A DNA stretch of 64,000 nt, taken from the NCBI GenBank assembly GCA_964435115.1, contig CAYSYM010000008.1, positions 1-64,000 of the forward strand. Reading direction: 5' to 3'. This document shows, piece after piece, positions 17,203 to 25,599 of this stretch (the stretch's first letter is position 1; every line of letters starts with the position of its first letter). The translations under genes and the position numbers were made by a program. A model generated the notes under the pieces. The model saw only the letters and a program-made list of their open reading frames with translations, was not told the DNA's origin and ran no database searches. The stretch is from CAYSYM01 sp964435115. Lineage in GTDB: Bacteria; Chloroflexota; UBA6077; CF-72.

Positions 17203-18553
17203 GGGCGCCGAGCGCTCGGCCTCGGAGGCGGGCGCCAACGGCCGGGCCGAGATGGCCGCGGTCCCGCCTCAGCCGGTCCAGGCCGACCCGTCGCGGATCG
17301 CCGCCATGCTCGACGCCATCGCCGCGGTCGGCGCGGACCCGGCGAGCGGGATCTCCCGCCTCGCCTTCACGGCCGACGAGCGGGCGGCGCACGCCCTGGT
17401 CGCCGGCTGGCTCCAGGAGCTAGGGCTCTCCACCCGGCAGGATGCAGCCGGGAACACGCTGGCCGAGCGCCCTGGAGCGGCGCGCGGGCTGCCGGCCATC
17501 GGCGTCGGCTCGCACCTGGACAGCGTCCCGCACGGCGGCCAGTTCGACGGGGTCGTCGGCGTGGTGGGCGCGGTCGAGCTGGTGCGGCTGCTGAACGCGC
17601 GCGAGGTGACGACCCAGCACCCGCTGCGGGTGGTCGTCTTCGCCGGCGAGGAGGGCGCGCGCTTTGGCGAGCCGTGCATCGGCAGCAAGGCCGCGGCCGG
17701 CGCGCTGGCTGGGCGCGATCTCAGCACGATGCGCGATGCGCACGGGGTCAGCCTCGCGAGCGCGATGGCGAGTATCGGCCTGGACCCGGCGCGTGTCCCC
17801 GCGGCGCGCTGGCACTCCGGTGATTGGGCTGCGTTCCTGGAGCTGCACATCGAGCAGGCGCGGGTGCTCGAGAACGAGGGCCGGCCCATTGGGCTCGTGG
17901 ACGTCGTCTCCGGCAGCACGCGGCTGCGGGTGACCCTGCTGGGCCGAGCCGACCACTCGGGTGGCACGCCCATGGCGCTTCGGGCGGATGCCCTGGCCGC
18001 GGCCGCCGAGCTGACGCTCGCGGCGGAGGCCATCGCCACCGACCCGCGCCATCGCGGGACTCGCGCCACGATCGGCCGACTCGATGTCTACCCGAACAGC
18101 ATCACCACGATTCCCGGGCGGGTCACCCTGACGGTCGACGTGCGGGACGTCGACAGCGACCGGCAGCGCCAGACGACCGCCGAGATCGTGCGGCGCGGGC
18201 GCTACATCTGCGAGCGGCGCGGCGTGCGGCTCCAGGTGGAGCTGATCGCCGACACCTCGCCGGCGGTGCTCCCCATGTGGGTGCGTGAGATCACGAGCGC
18301 GGCCTGCCGCGACCTGGGCGTGGACTACCGGGTCATGACCAGCGGCGCCGGCCACGATGCGCAGGTGGTCAACCAGGTCGTGCCCGCCGGCATGATCTTC
18401 GTGCCGAGCAAGGACGGCTCCAGCCACGTGCCGGAGGAGTGGACCAGCGCGTCGGACATCGCCCGGGGCGTCGAGGTGCTGCTGAACAGCGTCCTGCGGC
18501 TGGACGGCTTCCTCGCCGGGCTGAGCGAGCCCCGGCAGCCGACGACCGGCTAG
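17183..18553 (+). CDS. M20-family N-carbamoyl amidohydrolase (allantoate amidohydrolase / beta-ureidopropionase type)
   Basis: A 456-aa binuclear-metal amidohydrolase that cleaves N-carbamoyl or allantoate-type substrates to free amine, NH3 and CO2. Metal-site residues are present: H111 and D122 (GSHLDSVPHGGQFDG), E156/E157 (FAGEEGARFGE), H222 (LELHIEQ) and H415 (SSHVPEEW), with H391 in GAGHDAQ. The lid domain carries GRADHSGGTPM. About 30 extra residues precede the domain. The family acts on allantoate, N-carbamoyl-beta-alanine or N-carbamoyl amino acids and cannot be split further by eye. Standing between pyrE and pyrK-pyrD, a substrate such as N-carbamoyl-aspartate is plausible. The GTG start overlaps the previous gene by 20 nt. 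Confidence 0.9.
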   Translation: MATARSKGAERSASEAGANGRAEMAAVPPQPVQADPSRIAAMLDAIAAVGADPASGISRLAFTADERAAHALVAGWLQELGLSTRQDAAGNTLAERPGAARGLPAIGVGSHLDSVPHGGQFDGVVGVVGAVELVRLLNAREVTTQHPLRVVVFAGEEGARFGEPCIGSKAAAGALAGRDLSTMRDAHGVSLASAMASIGLDPARVPAARWHSGDWAAFLELHIEQARVLENEGRPIGLVDVVSGSTRLRVTLLGRADHSGGTPMALRADALAAAAELTLAAEAIATDPRHRGTRATIGRLDVYPNSITTIPGRVTLTVDVRDVDSDRQRQTTAEIVRRGRYICERRGVRLQVELIADTSPAVLPMWVREITSAACRDLGVDYRVMTSGAGHDAQVVNQVVPAGMIFVPSKDGSSHVPEEWTSASDIARGVEVLLNSVLRLDGFLAGLSEPRQPTTG

Positions 18554-19516
18554 ATGCGGCGAGTCCGGACGTGTGGCGGGGGCACCTGGACCGCTGGCGC
18601 GGGTGTGGCGGCGCCCACGCCCGACGCGACGCAGGCGACGAGTGAGCACGCCATGAGCGCGAATGGCGCCACCGTGCGCCTGCAGCGTCTCCCCCCGTCC
18701 GGTCCGGGCGCGCCCACCGTCGCGAGCCCCACGCTCGTTGACGCCCCGGTGGAGGCGCACGAGCAGGTAGCCCCCGAGCACTGGCTGATCACCCTCCGCG
18801 CGGCCGAAGTGGCGCGCCGGGCGCAGCCGGGCCAGTTCATCATGATGACGGTGGCCCGCCACGGCGAGCTGGCCCCGGTGCTGCCGCGGCCGATGGCCCT
18901 CTACGCCTGGGACCGGCCGGCCGGGACGGTGCAGGTGCTGTACCGCGTCGTAGGCGAAGGAACACGCCGCCTCGCCACCTGGCGGCCGGGCGAGCGGATG
19001 ACGATCGTCGGCCCGCTCGGACGCGGGTTCACCCTGCTCCCGGGCACGCGGTCCATCCTGCTGCTTGGCCGCGGCATCGGCACCTGCTCGCTGACGGCGC
19101 TGGCCGCGGCGGCGGCTGGCCGGGGCGTGGCCGTGCGCGCCGTGGTGAGCGCCCGGCACGCGCTGGCGCTGATCGGCCCTGCCTTCTATGCCCAGGCGGG
19201 TGTGCGGAGCGTCCTGGAAGTCGTCGACAGCGACGGGTCGAGCGCCGTGCGGTCGCTCCGGCCCCGGCTCGAGGCCCTGCTGCGGAGGCACCCGACGCAG
19301 CAGATCTTCGTCTGCGGCTCGAACCGTCTGCTGCAGCTGGCGGCGACGCTCGGCCGGCAGGTTGGCGCGGTCGTCCAGGTGTCGCTCGAAGCCCGCATGG
19401 CGTGCGGCCTGGGGTACTGCCACGGCTGCTCGACCGGCCACCCCGGCCTGGCAGAGGAAGCGCCGCTCGTCTGCACGGACGGGCCGGTGTTCGCCTGCGC
19501 AGAGGCGCGCCCGTGA
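18554..19516 (+). CDS. pyrK: Dihydroorotate dehydrogenase B, FAD/[2Fe-2S] electron-transfer subunit
   Basis: A 320-aa ferredoxin-reductase-type protein that links the PyrD FMN to NAD(H). It shows the FAD motif LPRPMALY (R112, P113), the nucleotide-binding LLGRGIGTCSL, and the C-terminal [2Fe-2S] ligands C284, C289, C292 and C307 (C-x4-C-x2-C-x14-C), diagnostic of PyrK. The ATG follows the preceding stop with no gap. An ATG at 18653 would remove a 33-residue unmatched leader and may be the true start. It overlaps pyrD by 4 nt (GTGA). NAD-linked PyrK/PyrD pairs can work in either direction, which matters for the pathway proposal here. Confidence 0.88.
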   Translation: MRRVRTCGGGTWTAGAGVAAPTPDATQATSEHAMSANGATVRLQRLPPSGPGAPTVASPTLVDAPVEAHEQVAPEHWLITLRAAEVARRAQPGQFIMMTVARHGELAPVLPRPMALYAWDRPAGTVQVLYRVVGEGTRRLATWRPGERMTIVGPLGRGFTLLPGTRSILLLGRGIGTCSLTALAAAAAGRGVAVRAVVSARHALALIGPAFYAQAGVRSVLEVVDSDGSSAVRSLRPRLEALLRRHPTQQIFVCGSNRLLQLAATLGRQVGAVVQVSLEARMACGLGYCHGCSTGHPGLAEEAPLVCTDGPVFACAEARP

Positions 19517-20586
19517 ACGGGCTGGCCCCGGAGCCGCGCCTGGCGGTCAGCATCGGCGCGCTCGAGCTGGCCAACCCCGTCATGCCCGCGTCCGGCTGCT
19601 TCGGGCCCGAGCTGGGAGCGCTCATCGACCTCAACCGCCTGGGGGCACTCGTCACCAAGACGCTCTTCTACGGCCCGCGCTCCGGCAATCCCGCCCATCG
19701 CCTCGCCGAGACGTCTGGCGGCATGCTCAACTCCGTCGGCATCCCCAGCCGCGGCGTCGAGGCGTTCCTCACGGAGCTCTTCCCGCGCTACCGGGCCTGG
19801 ACGCCGCCGCTCATCGTCAGCATCGGCGGCCTGGCGATTGACGAGTACTTCGCGCTGGCGGAGCGCCTGGCCGACGTGGCGGGCATTGCGGCGCTGGAGG
19901 TGAACGTCTCGTGTCCCAACCTCGAGGCGGGCGGCCTGGAGATCGGCGCCCACCCCGGCACAGTCGAACGCGTGATCCGCGGCGTGGTGGCGCGTTCCCG
20001 CGTCCCGGTCATCGCGAAGCTGACGCCGAACGTCACCTCCATTGCCGAGCTCGCCCGGGCCTCCGAGGCGGCCGGGGCGACGGCCGTGGCGGCCATCAAC
20101 GCCCCGGTCGGCATGGCGGTCGACCTGCGCACCCGACGGACGCAGCTCGGTGTCGGGACGGGCGGGCTCACGGGGCCGGCGATCAAGCCGATCGCGCTGC
20201 GGATGGTGTGGCAGGTGGCGCGAGCGGTCTCCATCCCGGTGGTCGGGATTGGCGGGATCGCCACGGCGGAGGACGCCCTGGAGTTCCTGCTGGTCGGGGC
20301 ATCCGCGGTCCAGGTGGGCAGCGCCACGTTCACGCGCCCGGATGCCATGCTGCGCATCCTGGACGGGATGCGCGGCTGGCTGGTCGCCGAAGGGATCGGC
20401 GACGTGCGCGCGCTCATCGGCGGCCTGCAGGAGGGGCCCTCGGAGCACGCGCTCGCGCTGGGGCAGCCGCGCTCGCCGAAACCGCGCTCGACCAATGGCC
20501 GCGATCGCCGCGGGCGCCCCGAGGTCGTGAACGACTACGGCGCCCGGATGCAGGACGGGCGCCACCGGCCGCACCGGGTGAGGTGA
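19513..20586 (+). CDS. pyrD: Dihydroorotate dehydrogenase B, catalytic FMN subunit
   Basis: A 357-aa class 1B dihydroorotate dehydrogenase-type TIM barrel. It has the FMN-binding lysine in VTKTLFYGP (K49), the substrate loop GGMLNSVGIPSRG, the catalytic cysteine C134 in EVNVSCPNLEAGG, and the phosphate-binding GIGGIATAEDALEF. It is paired with PyrK, as 1B enzymes are, and uses NAD. Dihydropyrimidine dehydrogenases share this barrel, so uracil/thymine reduction is an alternative. A C-terminal tail of about 45 basic residues beyond the barrel is unusual; its last part shares a 21-nt identical DNA stretch with 32663-32683. Confidence 0.88.
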   Translation: MNGLAPEPRLAVSIGALELANPVMPASGCFGPELGALIDLNRLGALVTKTLFYGPRSGNPAHRLAETSGGMLNSVGIPSRGVEAFLTELFPRYRAWTPPLIVSIGGLAIDEYFALAERLADVAGIAALEVNVSCPNLEAGGLEIGAHPGTVERVIRGVVARSRVPVIAKLTPNVTSIAELARASEAAGATAVAAINAPVGMAVDLRTRRTQLGVGTGGLTGPAIKPIALRMVWQVARAVSIPVVGIGGIATAEDALEFLLVGASAVQVGSATFTRPDAMLRILDGMRGWLVAEGIGDVRALIGGLQEGPSEHALALGQPRSPKPRSTNGRDRRGRPEVVNDYGARMQDGRHRPHRVR

Positions 20587-20594
20587 GAGAACCC

Positions 20595-22793
20595 ATGCTT
20601 GGCGCCCCTCCCCCACCGATCGGCACCCCGCTGCCACGTATGGACGCGCTCGAGAAGGTGACGGGCGCCGCACGCTACCCGGACGACCTCCAGATTGCGG
20701 ATGCGCTGGTCGGGAAAGTGCTCCGCAGCCCCCACCCGCACGCGCGGATCACGCGGCTTACCACGGACCGCGCGCGTGCGGTCCCGGGCGTGCACGCGGT
20801 CCTCACGGCGGCAGATGTCCCCCGCAACGAGTTCGGGCTGGTCATCAAGGATCAGCCGGTGCTGGCCGCCGAGGTCGTGCGGTACGCCGGCGAGCCGGTC
20901 GCGCTCGTTGCAGCCGAAGACGACCAGGCGGCAGCCCTGGCGCTCGAGCGAATCGACGTTGAGTACGACCCGTTGCCAGGTGTGTTCGACCCAGGCGAAG
21001 CGCTGCGGCCTGGTGCACCTCTGGTGCACCGGGACCGAGGCACGAACCTCCTCGCGTGGGTCCAGGTGCGGAAAGGGGACTGGCAGAACGCCTGGGGCGC
21101 AGCCGACGTGGTCATCACCCACGAGTACCGCACCCAGTTCGTCGACCACGCCTTCATGCAGCCAGAGTCCGGGACCGCGGTCCCCACGCCGGACGGGCGG
21201 ATCACGGTATACGTGGCGAGCCAGTGGCCTCACGACGACCAGCGGCAAATTGCCCACGCCCTCAACCTCCCGGTTGAGCGCATCCGGATTGTCCAGGCCG
21301 CGGTGGGCGGGGCATTCGGTGGCCGCGAAGACATGTCAGTTCAGATCCTGGTGGCGCTGATGGCGCTCCTGACCGGCCGCCCAGTGCGACTGACCTACTC
21401 CCGGCAGGAGTCTCTCATCTCGCACGGGAAGCGCCACCCGTTCTCCATTCGGCATCGGCTCGGAGCGACGCACGACGGGATCCTCGTCGCCGCCGAGATC
21501 GACATCCTCGGAGACGGAGGCGCCTACGCCTCGACCAGCGAGGGTGTCCTCACCAACGCCTGCACGTTCGCCACGGGGCCGTACGACATTCCGCATCTGC
21601 GGGTCGACGGCCGAGTGGCGTACACGAACAACGTCTTCACCTGTGCGATGCGGGGGTTCGGCGCGCCCCAGGTCGCCTTCGCGGCCGAGCAGCAGATGGA
21701 CCGTTTGGCGGCCGAGTTGCGGATGGACCCGCTGGAGCTGCGGCTGCGGAACTGCTGGGTGCCAGGGTCCCGAACGGCGATGGGACAGATCCTCAGCCAG
21801 AACGTAAACATCCGCGACACACTCGTCCGCGCCGCGGAAGCGTCCGGGTGGCAGGCGCGCCGGGCGATCGGCTCCCAGGCCGCGCGGGGGTCCAAACGCC
21901 GCGGTATCGGCGTTGCCTGCGGCGTGAAGAACGTCGGAAAGGGGAACGGGTACCGGGACCACGCCGAGGCGCGCGTGCGCCTGTGGGACAGGCGGGCGGA
22001 CGTGTATGTAGGCTGTGCCGAGGTCGGCCAGGGCTCGAGCACCATGCTCGCCCAAGTGGCTGCGGCAGAGCTTGGCCTTCCCGTCGATCGCATTTGCGTC
22101 TGTACCGAGGACACCGACGCCGCGCCGGATGCAGGCTCCTCCTCCGCCTCGCGCCAGACCCTGGTCTCCGGGAACGCGGTGCGCCTCGCGTGCGCGCAGG
22201 CGAAACGGATCGCCTCTTTCCGCGGCCTCCCAGCGCGCTCCGCTCCGCCCATCGAGGCGAGCGCGGTCTACGAAGTGCCCTTGACGGAAGCACCGGACCG
22301 CGAGACGGGGCAGGGGAAGACGCGCCATGTCCTCGGCTGCGCAACGCAGGTGGTCGAGGTCGAGGTAGACGCGGAGACCGGCGAGGTCGAAGTCACGCGC
22401 GCTGTGTCGGTGCACGATGCCGGGGTGGCCATCAACCCCACCCTCCTGGAGGGGCAGATTGAAGGGGGCCTGGTGATGGGTCTGGGCCAGGCGCTGACCG
22501 AGGAGTTCCTCACCCAGGAGGGGAAGCCACTGACAACCGGCTTCATCTCCTACTTGATGCCGTCGCTCCTTGATGTGCCGGATGAGATCGTCCCCATCGC
22601 CATCCCGTCCTACGAAGCAGAAGGGCCGTTCGGAGCCAAGGGAGTCGCCGAGATGGCCACCGTGCCCATCATGGCTGCGATGGCGAACGCCGTGCACGAT
22701 GCAACGGGTGCATGGGTAGACACGCTCCCCCTCTCACCCGAGCGCGTACGCGCCGCGATCACACGGCAGCAGGTAGCGGAGCGGGCATGCTGA
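20595..22793 (+). CDS. Molybdenum hydroxylase molybdopterin-binding subunit, copy 4
   Basis: A 732-aa catalytic subunit of the xanthine dehydrogenase family. Landmarks are MDALEKVTGAARYPDDL near residue 16, KVLRSPHPHARI, the molybdopterin loop GGAFGGREDM, the arginine motif MRGFGAPQ (the XDH-like FRGFG region) and the C-terminal GAKGVAEMA with the catalytic Glu. The frame is open far upstream, but the ATG at 20595, 8 nt after the pyrD stop and behind GAGAGAA, fits the family N-terminus. It overlaps the [2Fe-2S] subunit gene by 7 nt. Its FAD subunit is probably the one at 28028, beyond the inserted ABC importer genes. Purine, pyrimidine or nicotinate-type rings are plausible substrates. Confidence 0.92.
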   Translation: MLGAPPPPIGTPLPRMDALEKVTGAARYPDDLQIADALVGKVLRSPHPHARITRLTTDRARAVPGVHAVLTAADVPRNEFGLVIKDQPVLAAEVVRYAGEPVALVAAEDDQAAALALERIDVEYDPLPGVFDPGEALRPGAPLVHRDRGTNLLAWVQVRKGDWQNAWGAADVVITHEYRTQFVDHAFMQPESGTAVPTPDGRITVYVASQWPHDDQRQIAHALNLPVERIRIVQAAVGGAFGGREDMSVQILVALMALLTGRPVRLTYSRQESLISHGKRHPFSIRHRLGATHDGILVAAEIDILGDGGAYASTSEGVLTNACTFATGPYDIPHLRVDGRVAYTNNVFTCAMRGFGAPQVAFAAEQQMDRLAAELRMDPLELRLRNCWVPGSRTAMGQILSQNVNIRDTLVRAAEASGWQARRAIGSQAARGSKRRGIGVACGVKNVGKGNGYRDHAEARVRLWDRRADVYVGCAEVGQGSSTMLAQVAAAELGLPVDRICVCTEDTDAAPDAGSSSASRQTLVSGNAVRLACAQAKRIASFRGLPARSAPPIEASAVYEVPLTEAPDRETGQGKTRHVLGCATQVVEVEVDAETGEVEVTRAVSVHDAGVAINPTLLEGQIEGGLVMGLGQALTEEFLTQEGKPLTTGFISYLMPSLLDVPDEIVPIAIPSYEAEGPFGAKGVAEMATVPIMAAMANAVHDATGAWVDTLPLSPERVRAAITRQQVAERAC

Positions 22794-23323
22794 GCATCCG
22801 CTGCGAGGTGAATGGACGCCAGGTAGAGGCGACCGTGGCGCCAAACGCCCGGCTGCTCGACCTCCTCCGCGGGGAGCTGGGACTGACCGGCACGAAGGAA
22901 GGGTGCGGCGAGGGCGAGTGCGGCGCCTGCACGGTGCTCCTGAATGGCAGGCCTGTCAACAGCTGCCTGGTGATGGCAGCAAAGGCGGAGGGCGCGCACG
23001 TGCTGACAGTCGAGGGGCTTGCGCGGGCTGACGGCCTGCACGCCGTGCAGCAGGCGTTCGTTGACCACGGGGCGCTGCAGTGCGGGTACTGCATTCCGGG
23101 GTTCCTCGTCATGGCCAAGGCCTTCCTGGACGAACATCCACGCCCGAGGCGCGGCGAGATCCGGGAAGCCCTCTCCGGCAACCTCTGCCGTTGCACCGGG
23201 TACCAGAAGATCATCGACGCCGTCCTGGACGCGGCCGAGCGCCTGGCGGAACGCCCCGACGAACAGGCGGTCCCGACACTGACCGGAGGGAGGGGGGAGG
23301 CAACGCCACGGACTGCGCGCTGA
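22787..23323 (+). CDS. Molybdenum hydroxylase [2Fe-2S] small subunit (second set)
   Basis: A 178-aa CoxS/XdhC-type subunit with complete ligand sets: C40, C45, C48 and C60 for the ferredoxin-like cluster and C99, C102, C134 and C136 for the helical-domain cluster. The ATG overlaps the large-subunit stop by 7 nt, indicating coupled translation. The last 25 residues are a non-conserved Arg/Gly/Thr-rich tail. It works with copy 4 and most likely with the FAD subunit at 28028-28897. Confidence 0.95.
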   Translation: MLSIRCEVNGRQVEATVAPNARLLDLLRGELGLTGTKEGCGEGECGACTVLLNGRPVNSCLVMAAKAEGAHVLTVEGLARADGLHAVQQAFVDHGALQCGYCIPGFLVMAKAFLDEHPRPRRGEIREALSGNLCRCTGYQKIIDAVLDAAERLAERPDEQAVPTLTGGRGEATPRTAR

Positions 23324-23392
23324 TGGGGGGCACGCCTGGCCCTTCCCACAGCGTCCACCAGACTTGGATCGCTGAGAGGAGAACGGGGGACG

Positions 23393-24649
23393 ATGCAAAC
23401 GAAGGAACATTGGCGACCCGGGGCCATTCGCGCTGTGGCCCCATTGCTCCTGTTGTCGCTGGTGGTGGCGTGTACGCCGAGCGCGCCGGCCGCAGCACCG
23501 GCGGCGAAGAGCGCCGAGCCGGTCAAGGTGGGGGTGATCCTCCCGCTCACCGGTGCGCAGAGCGCGTTCGGCACGGTCATGAGGAACGGCTTTACGCTCG
23601 CGCTCGAGGAGGTCAACGTGCAAGGAGTGCTCGGTGGCCGCAAGATCGAGCTCGTGATTGAGGACAGCACGTCCCAGGCCGAGGTTGGCAAGTCGGCCGC
23701 GGAGAAGCTGATCCAGCGGGACAAGGTCCCTGTCCTGATCGGCGAGTACGCCAGCAGCACTACCTTCCCGATCCTCGCCGCCGCCGAGCAGAACAAGACG
23801 CCCATCGTGGTCGAAACGTCTTCGGCCGACAACCTGACCCAGCAGGGCTACCGGTACACCTTCAGGATCGCCGCCCCGGCCTACGCGAACGCTGCGACGG
23901 CAGCCGACTACCTGGAGCAGGTCGGCAAGGCCAAGTCGGTCGCGATCGCCTATGAGAATGGCCTGTTTGGCACCAGCACCGCCGAGGCCACCAAGGCAGC
24001 GCTCGAGCAGCGCGGGATCCGGGTGCTCGCCTTTGAGAGCTACGACGCCACGGCCGTGGACCTGAAGCCGATGGTGACGAAGCTGAAGGCCACCAACGCG
24101 GACGCTGCGTTCCTGGTGTCGTACCTGCTCGACGCGCAGCTCATCATGCGCCAGGCGCGCGAGCTCGACTGGAACCCTCCGGTCTTCCTGGGTGGCTCCG
24201 CTGGCTTCAGCGTCGAGGACTTTGTCAAGGGTCTAGGCACTACCGCCGAGTACGTGGCGTCCATCACGTGGTGGGCCCCCGATGTGAAGTACCCAGGCGC
24301 GGCGGAGTTCGCGCAGAAGTACACCCAGCGCTTCGGGCAAGCGCCGGACTACCAGTCGGCCGAGCCGTACGTGGCGCTCAAGGTAGTCGCCGATGCGATC
24401 AATCGCGCGGCGGACGCAGACCGCGAGAAGATCCGCGCAGCCCTTGAGCAGACAGACATGAAGGAGACGATGTTCGGCCCGATCAAGTTTGAGACCTTTG
24501 AGGTTGGGGGGAAGACGTACACGAATCAGAACAAGCACCCGCTGTTCGTGCGCCAGGTGCAGGACGGCAAGTTCGTGACCGTCTTCCCGGATGAGCTCGC
24601 GGCCGGGAAGTCGAAGCTCCCCACGCCGCCCTGGACGCGGCGAGGCTAG
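23393..24649 (+). CDS. ABC importer substrate-binding lipoprotein, branched-chain amino acid/amide type (system 1)
   Basis: A 418-aa type I periplasmic-binding-fold protein (Peripla_BP_6/LivJ class) anchored outside the membrane. It has a signal peptide with lipobox LVVAC (C27), then an Ala/Pro-rich linker. The mature start VKVGVILPLTGAQSAFG and the segment DSTSQAEVGKSAAEKLI are typical. GAGAGGAGA and GGGGGA precede the ATG. Members bind amino acids, urea, amides or aromatic acids. Placed inside a molybdenum hydroxylase operon, it probably binds that enzyme's heterocyclic substrate rather than leucine. A strong palindrome at 24666-24695 separates it from the permease genes. Confidence 0.92.
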   Translation: MQTKEHWRPGAIRAVAPLLLLSLVVACTPSAPAAAPAAKSAEPVKVGVILPLTGAQSAFGTVMRNGFTLALEEVNVQGVLGGRKIELVIEDSTSQAEVGKSAAEKLIQRDKVPVLIGEYASSTTFPILAAAEQNKTPIVVETSSADNLTQQGYRYTFRIAAPAYANAATAADYLEQVGKAKSVAIAYENGLFGTSTAEATKAALEQRGIRVLAFESYDATAVDLKPMVTKLKATNADAAFLVSYLLDAQLIMRQARELDWNPPVFLGGSAGFSVEDFVKGLGTTAEYVASITWWAPDVKYPGAAEFAQKYTQRFGQAPDYQSAEPYVALKVVADAINRAADADREKIRAALEQTDMKETMFGPIKFETFEVGGKTYTNQNKHPLFVRQVQDGKFVTVFPDELAAGKSKLPTPPWTRRG

Positions 24650-24665
24650 CTGATCGAGGGGCGAT

Positions 24666-24695
24666 GCCGCTGCTGCCCCGCGGGGCAGCAGCGGC
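24666..24695 (+). terminator. 30-bp perfect palindrome between binding-protein and permease genes
   Basis: Arms CCGCTGCTGCCCC (24667-24679) and GGGGCAGCAGCGG (24682-24694) are perfectly complementary, extended by one G-C pair outside and a G-C core. There is no T-tract. It probably protects the upstream mRNA end or attenuates transcription, so that more binding protein than permease is made. Confidence 0.6.
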
Positions 24696-24714
24696 CCCCT
24701 AGCAGAGGCAGAAC

Positions 24715-25596
24715 GTGCTCACCGCGGCAGATATCGCCCAGGCAATCGTGAGTGGACTGTTACTTGGCACCGTCTACGGGCTCATCGGCATCGGTCTGGC
24801 CATTATCTTTGGCGTCATGGACGTCGTGAACTTCGCCCATGGGGAGATGGTCATGGTCGGGATGTACGTAGCGGTGGTTGCGTTCACGCAGCTGGGGGTC
24901 GACCCGTTCCTCTCGGTGGTGCTCTCCGCTCCGCTGCTCTTCCTGCTCGGCGTCTTCGTGCAGCACCTACTCGTCCGACCGACCGTGGGCACACGGCGCG
25001 CAGACTCTGCGCAGACGCTCGTCACGGTCGGGCTGGGGCTGATGCTGGCGAACCTGGCGCTGCTGATCTTCTCCGCCAACTTCTACACCATTCAGACCCC
25101 CTACGCCCGGGAGGTGCTCCGTGTTGCCGGCATCTCGCTGAGCTGGACACTCCTGGGCTCATTCGTGGTCACGGCGCTCCTGACAGGTGCCTTCTACCTC
25201 TTCTTCCTCAGGACCGATGTCGGCAAGTCCATGCGGGCGACGGCCCTCAACCGGGAGGCGGCGCTACTCATGGGCATCAACGTTGACCGCATGTCTGCAC
25301 TCGCCTTCGGCATGGGCGCTGCGCTCGCCGGCGCGGCGGGGTCGCTGCTCGCGCCCATCTACTATGTGTTCCCGTACGTCGGTGGCCTCTTCACGCTCCG
25401 CGCCTTCGCCGTTGTGATTCTGGGCGGCATGCGGAGCGTCAGCGGCGCCATCTTCGGCGGCCTCGTCCTGGGTGTGGGGGAGGCCCTCGGGACCATCTTC
25501 GTCGGAACGGGGTGGAAGGACGCGATCGCCTTCGGCCTCCTGATCCTGGTGCTGATGCTCCGCCCGCGAGGGCTGTTCGGGAGAGCAGCTACCTGA
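24715..25596 (+). CDS. livH: ABC importer permease, LivH type (system 1)
   Basis: A 293-aa integral membrane permease of the LivH class. It has about eight hydrophobic segments, the N-terminal GLLLGTVYGLIGIGLAIIFGVMDVVNFAHGE signature region, and the coupling loop MRATALNREAALLMGINVDR that contacts the ATPases. The GTG start at 24715 follows CAGAGGCAG. It lies 3 nt before livM. It pairs with LivM (25600), LivG and LivF. Confidence 0.93.
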   Translation: MLTAADIAQAIVSGLLLGTVYGLIGIGLAIIFGVMDVVNFAHGEMVMVGMYVAVVAFTQLGVDPFLSVVLSAPLLFLLGVFVQHLLVRPTVGTRRADSAQTLVTVGLGLMLANLALLIFSANFYTIQTPYAREVLRVAGISLSWTLLGSFVVTALLTGAFYLFFLRTDVGKSMRATALNREAALLMGINVDRMSALAFGMGAALAGAAGSLLAPIYYVFPYVGGLFTLRAFAVVILGGMRSVSGAIFGGLVLGVGEALGTIFVGTGWKDAIAFGLLILVLMLRPRGLFGRAAT

Positions 25597-25599
25597 TCC

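Noticed and set aside
19911..20594. N-terminal extension fusing pyrD-region sequence to molybdopterin subunit copy 4
   Set aside because: The upstream part is out-of-frame pyrD sequence. The ATG at 20595 with GAGAGAA and family alignment marks the true start.
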